Shown here: in pieces, positions 62,250 to 64,000 of the stretch
Numbering within the stretch: position 1 is the stretch's first letter
Layout of the letters: the number at the start of each line of letters is the position of its first letter
Source of the DNA: an uncultured Christensenellaceae bacterium
GTDB taxonomy: Bacteria; Bacillota; Clostridia; Christensenellales; UBA3700
Assembly: GCA_910587685.1 (NCBI GenBank)
Contig: CAJUMY010000006.1
Location: forward strand, 1-64,000
DNA length: 64,000 nucleotides
Reading direction: 5' to 3'
Program-made: the position numbers and the translations under genes
The notes under the pieces: generated by a model
What the model was told of the DNA's origin: nothing
The model's database searches: none
What the model saw: only the letters and a program-made list of their open reading frames with translations

Positions 62250-62621
62250 TTATCCGCCGAAAATCATAGTTATCAGACGTCCCAGAATGAACGTGCCTAT
62301 AACGCCTGCGACGGAGAGAATTATCTTAAAATTGATAGCTCTTTTTTCACTCTCGATCTCGCGGATGAACGCGTGCCCCTTCGTAAGAAGTTCTATCTTA
62401 TAAGCGCTATCGCCGCTCGCGTCCTCTACTTCTTCGTAATCGAAATAGCCGTCGAGCGAAAGTCCTTTTAGAGTCGATTCAAGGTCGTTATTCGCAAAAT
62501 CGCTTGTATACGGTATCTCTTTGAGCAAGTCGATAGGTCTTATTACAACGGTTTCGTCGGGATATTTGACCGCTTCGTTATATATGACTTTCATAAGAGC
62601 CTTGTCTTTCCTTTTCAGCAT
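62250..62621 (-). CDS. Small protein with winged-helix-like domain and C-terminal membrane anchor
   Basis: A 123-residue protein. Residues 1-85 (MLKRKDKALMKVIYNEAVKYPDETVVIRPIDLLKEIP, LESTLKGLSLDGYFDYEEVE, YKIELLTKGHAFIREIE) have the helix-helix-helix-wing layout of a winged-helix domain, without clear DNA-binding residues. One transmembrane helix at about 99-119 ends in IFGG. GGAGACGTT precedes the ATG. Not recognised; a membrane-tethered regulator is one possibility. Confidence 0.7.
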   Translation of the reverse strand: MLKRKDKALMKVIYNEAVKYPDETVVIRPIDLLKEIPYTSDFANNDLESTLKGLSLDGYFDYEEVEDASGDSAYKIELLTKGHAFIREIESEKRAINFKIILSVAGVIGTFILGRLITMIFGG

Positions 62622-62743
62622 AACGTCTCCTTGTTGATTTTTGCCTTTTAAGTACGGTTATATTCCTTAATCAAACGCAAAATTTTCTTATCGAAAACAA
62701 GTATATCATTCTTTTTCGAGAAAATCAAGATTTTTCCCTTTAA

Positions 62744-62771
62744 TTGCTTTATTATTCGATAAAAATATGAT
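62744..62771 (+). promoter_or_regulatory. Candidate promoter of the acyl-CoA synthetase gene
   Basis: TTGCTT (62744-62749), a 16-base spacer and TATGAT (62766-62771), about 195 bases before the start codon, implying a long leader. Confidence 0.5.
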
Positions 62772-62817
62772 ATTATATTGAAAATAATTTATGCCGCGCT
62801 ATGCGTAAGTAAAGTCA

Positions 62818-62924
62818 GGCGCTCCGCTTAAGCTCACGCAAAGCGCCGATTTAGAAGTCTTGATTGTAACAAATCAAGCAAACGGCGCATCGCCGCCGAA
62901 AATTTCAAGCGCGTATTGAAATTT
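62818..62924 (+). other. Hairpin-rich leader of the acyl-CoA synthetase gene
   Basis: Four consecutive hairpins: GGCGCT / AGCGCC (62818-62823 with 62842-62847), CTTGATT / AATCAAG (62859-62865 with 62872-62878), CGGCG / CGCCG (62883-62887 with 62891-62895) and a 9-bp AAATTTCAA / TTGAAATTT (62900-62908 with 62916-62924). None is followed by a T run, so they are not simple terminators. Possibly a structured regulatory RNA; no known class was recognised. Confidence 0.45.
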
Positions 62925-62966
62925 ACTTCAAACAATATATACGACCAATAAAAGAGGACAGGCATT

Positions 62967-64000
62967 ATGAATTTACTCGGCAGATATTTGACAAAAATTG
63001 AACATGAAGGCTATGAGAATTTCGCAAAAGATACTGATATTATTGTTCCCGAGAATTTTAACTACGGATACGATATCATCGACGAATATGCGAAACTTTG
63101 TCCCGATAAGCGCGCTCTCGTGTGGTGCAACGACAAAGGCGAGGAGAAGATCTTCACCTTCGGCGATATGAAAGTTCTTTCGGATAAAGTCGCATACATC
63201 TTAGATAAGAGCGGCGTTCACAAGGGCGATTTCGTTATGACGATGCTCAACAGACGTTACGAATACTGGATAACGGCTATAGCGTGCCACAAAATAGGAG
63301 CCGTGCTAGTTCCCGCTACCTATCTTCTTACGGCTAAGGACATCGCATACCGTATCAATAACGCCGACGTTAAAGTTCTAATCGTGACGAATGAAGACGA
63401 CGTTACAAAGCACGTCGCGGAAGCTATTCCCATGTGTCCTTCACTCAAAAAGGTATTTACCACGACGGACAGCGACCTGTTCGAGTCTCTCGATAACGCT
63501 ATAGACAACGCGCCAGAAGGATTCGTCCCGAGAGAAAAGACTACGAACGACGATAAATTCCTCGTATACTTCACGTCCGGTACTACCGGAAATCCGAAAA
63601 TGGTCGCTCATAAATACCTCTATCCGCTCGGTCATATGATCACCGCGAAATTTTGGCAGGACGTCGTCGACGACGGACTTCACCTTACCATGGCGGAAAC
63701 GGGTTGGGCTAAATGCAGTTGGGGAAAAATATACGGTCAATGGATAGCGGGAACCGCTATATTCGTATACGATTATTTCGGAAAATTCACTCCTACGGAT
63801 ATACTTCCGCTCATTTCGAAGTATAAGATAACTACTTTCTGCGCTCCGCCGACTATATACCGCTTCCTATGCAAAGAAGACCTTTCGCATTACGACTTTT
63901 CTTCGATAACGCACTGTTCGACGGCGGGCGAAGCTCTCAATCCCGAAGTCGCTAAGCAATTCAAGGATCAGACGGGACTGAATATATACGAAGGCTTCGG
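62967..64000 (+). CDS. AMP-binding acyl-CoA synthetase (acetyl/medium-chain type), partial
   Basis: The first 344 codons of an ANL-family enzyme that activates a carboxylic acid with ATP and CoA; it runs off the right edge. Visible are the P-loop YFTSGTTGNPKMVAH, ALVWCNDKGEEKIFTFGDM, NRRYEYWITAIACHKIGAVLVPATYLL, ETGWAKCSWGKIYGQWIAG, APPTIYRF and STAGEALNPEV, then IYEGFG at the window edge (the family's YGxTE region). This set is closest to the medium-chain acyl-CoA synthetase / acetyl-CoA synthetase-like branch. AAAGAGGACAGG precedes the ATG. The chain-length preference cannot be told from this half. Confidence 0.92.
   Translation, partial: MNLLGRYLTKIEHEGYENFAKDTDIIVPENFNYGYDIIDEYAKLCPDKRALVWCNDKGEEKIFTFGDMKVLSDKVAYILDKSGVHKGDFVMTMLNRRYEYWITAIACHKIGAVLVPATYLLTAKDIAYRINNADVKVLIVTNEDDVTKHVAEAIPMCPSLKKVFTTTDSDLFESLDNAIDNAPEGFVPREKTTNDDKFLVYFTSGTTGNPKMVAHKYLYPLGHMITAKFWQDVVDDGLHLTMAETGWAKCSWGKIYGQWIAGTAIFVYDYFGKFTPTDILPLISKYKITTFCAPPTIYRFLCKEDLSHYDFSSITHCSTAGEALNPEVAKQFKDQTGLNIYEGF

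Noticed and set aside
1..64000. CRISPR arrays and insertion sequences
   Set aside because: No regularly spaced short direct repeats and no transposase-like protein were found on either strand.

Overview
The window reads as a chromosomal segment of an anaerobic, endospore-lineage Clostridia-type Bacillota, probably a gut member of or near Christensenellales (taxonomy is inference from gene content, not a search). Supporting signs are the spore genes gpr, spoIVFB and spoVB, a complete Rnf ion-pumping complex, a flavodiiron oxygen reductase, a Prp-processed L27, AAGGAGG-type ribosome sites and several large secreted glycan-type proteins. No rRNA, CRISPR array, insertion sequence or prophage structural gene was seen.

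Left part (1-6340): a giant secreted DUF6273/Ig-like repeat protein runs off the left edge on the minus strand. Its upstream region carries a pair of 25-bp inverted repeats (24/25 identical) around a 132-bp segment holding a good promoter, with a tyrosine recombinase gene next to it. This looks like a recombinase-driven invertible promoter, here pointing away from the surface gene. The surface gene also has a one-base frame break just after its best start codon. Then follow a tRNA-Leu(CAA) and a decayed tandem copy of it within 91-bp direct repeats.

Middle-left (6340-30900): lipoprotein, murI, gpr, divergent rpsT, an alpha-CTD-like/WG-repeat protein, a membrane-anchored beta-propeller/SH3 protein, nadE, an orphan FakA middle domain, a very large RND transporter, ilvN with an overlapping degenerate isopropylmalate-dehydrogenase-like gene, acpP convergent with a phosphopantetheinyl transferase and malQ, a GH95 alpha-fucosidase with paired palindromic operators, a lipoprotein, a flavodiiron protein, an amidohydrolase and the rplU-prp-rpmA operon.

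Middle-right (31000-48400): a ROK glucokinase - TIGR03960 radical SAM - TIGR03936 - rng operon with overlapping stops and starts; minD-minE-small membrane protein-spoIVFB; maf-mreB; a Ppx/GppA phosphatase; a lipoprotein; and the rnfCDGEAB operon. Right part (48650-64000): two half-size TSUP transporters, a 1331-residue carbohydrate-binding-like surface protein, a LysM protein, a SpoVB-type flippase with a probable ATT start, a DUF421-DUF4363 pair, uvrBA under a promoter with a perfect LexA box, a small membrane protein and the start of an acyl-CoA synthetase behind a hairpin-rich leader.

Most genes are on the minus strand and many form tight operons with 1-8 bp overlaps. Sigma-A type promoters with 17-bp spacers and hairpin terminators are easy to see, so transcription units can be drawn with fair confidence.
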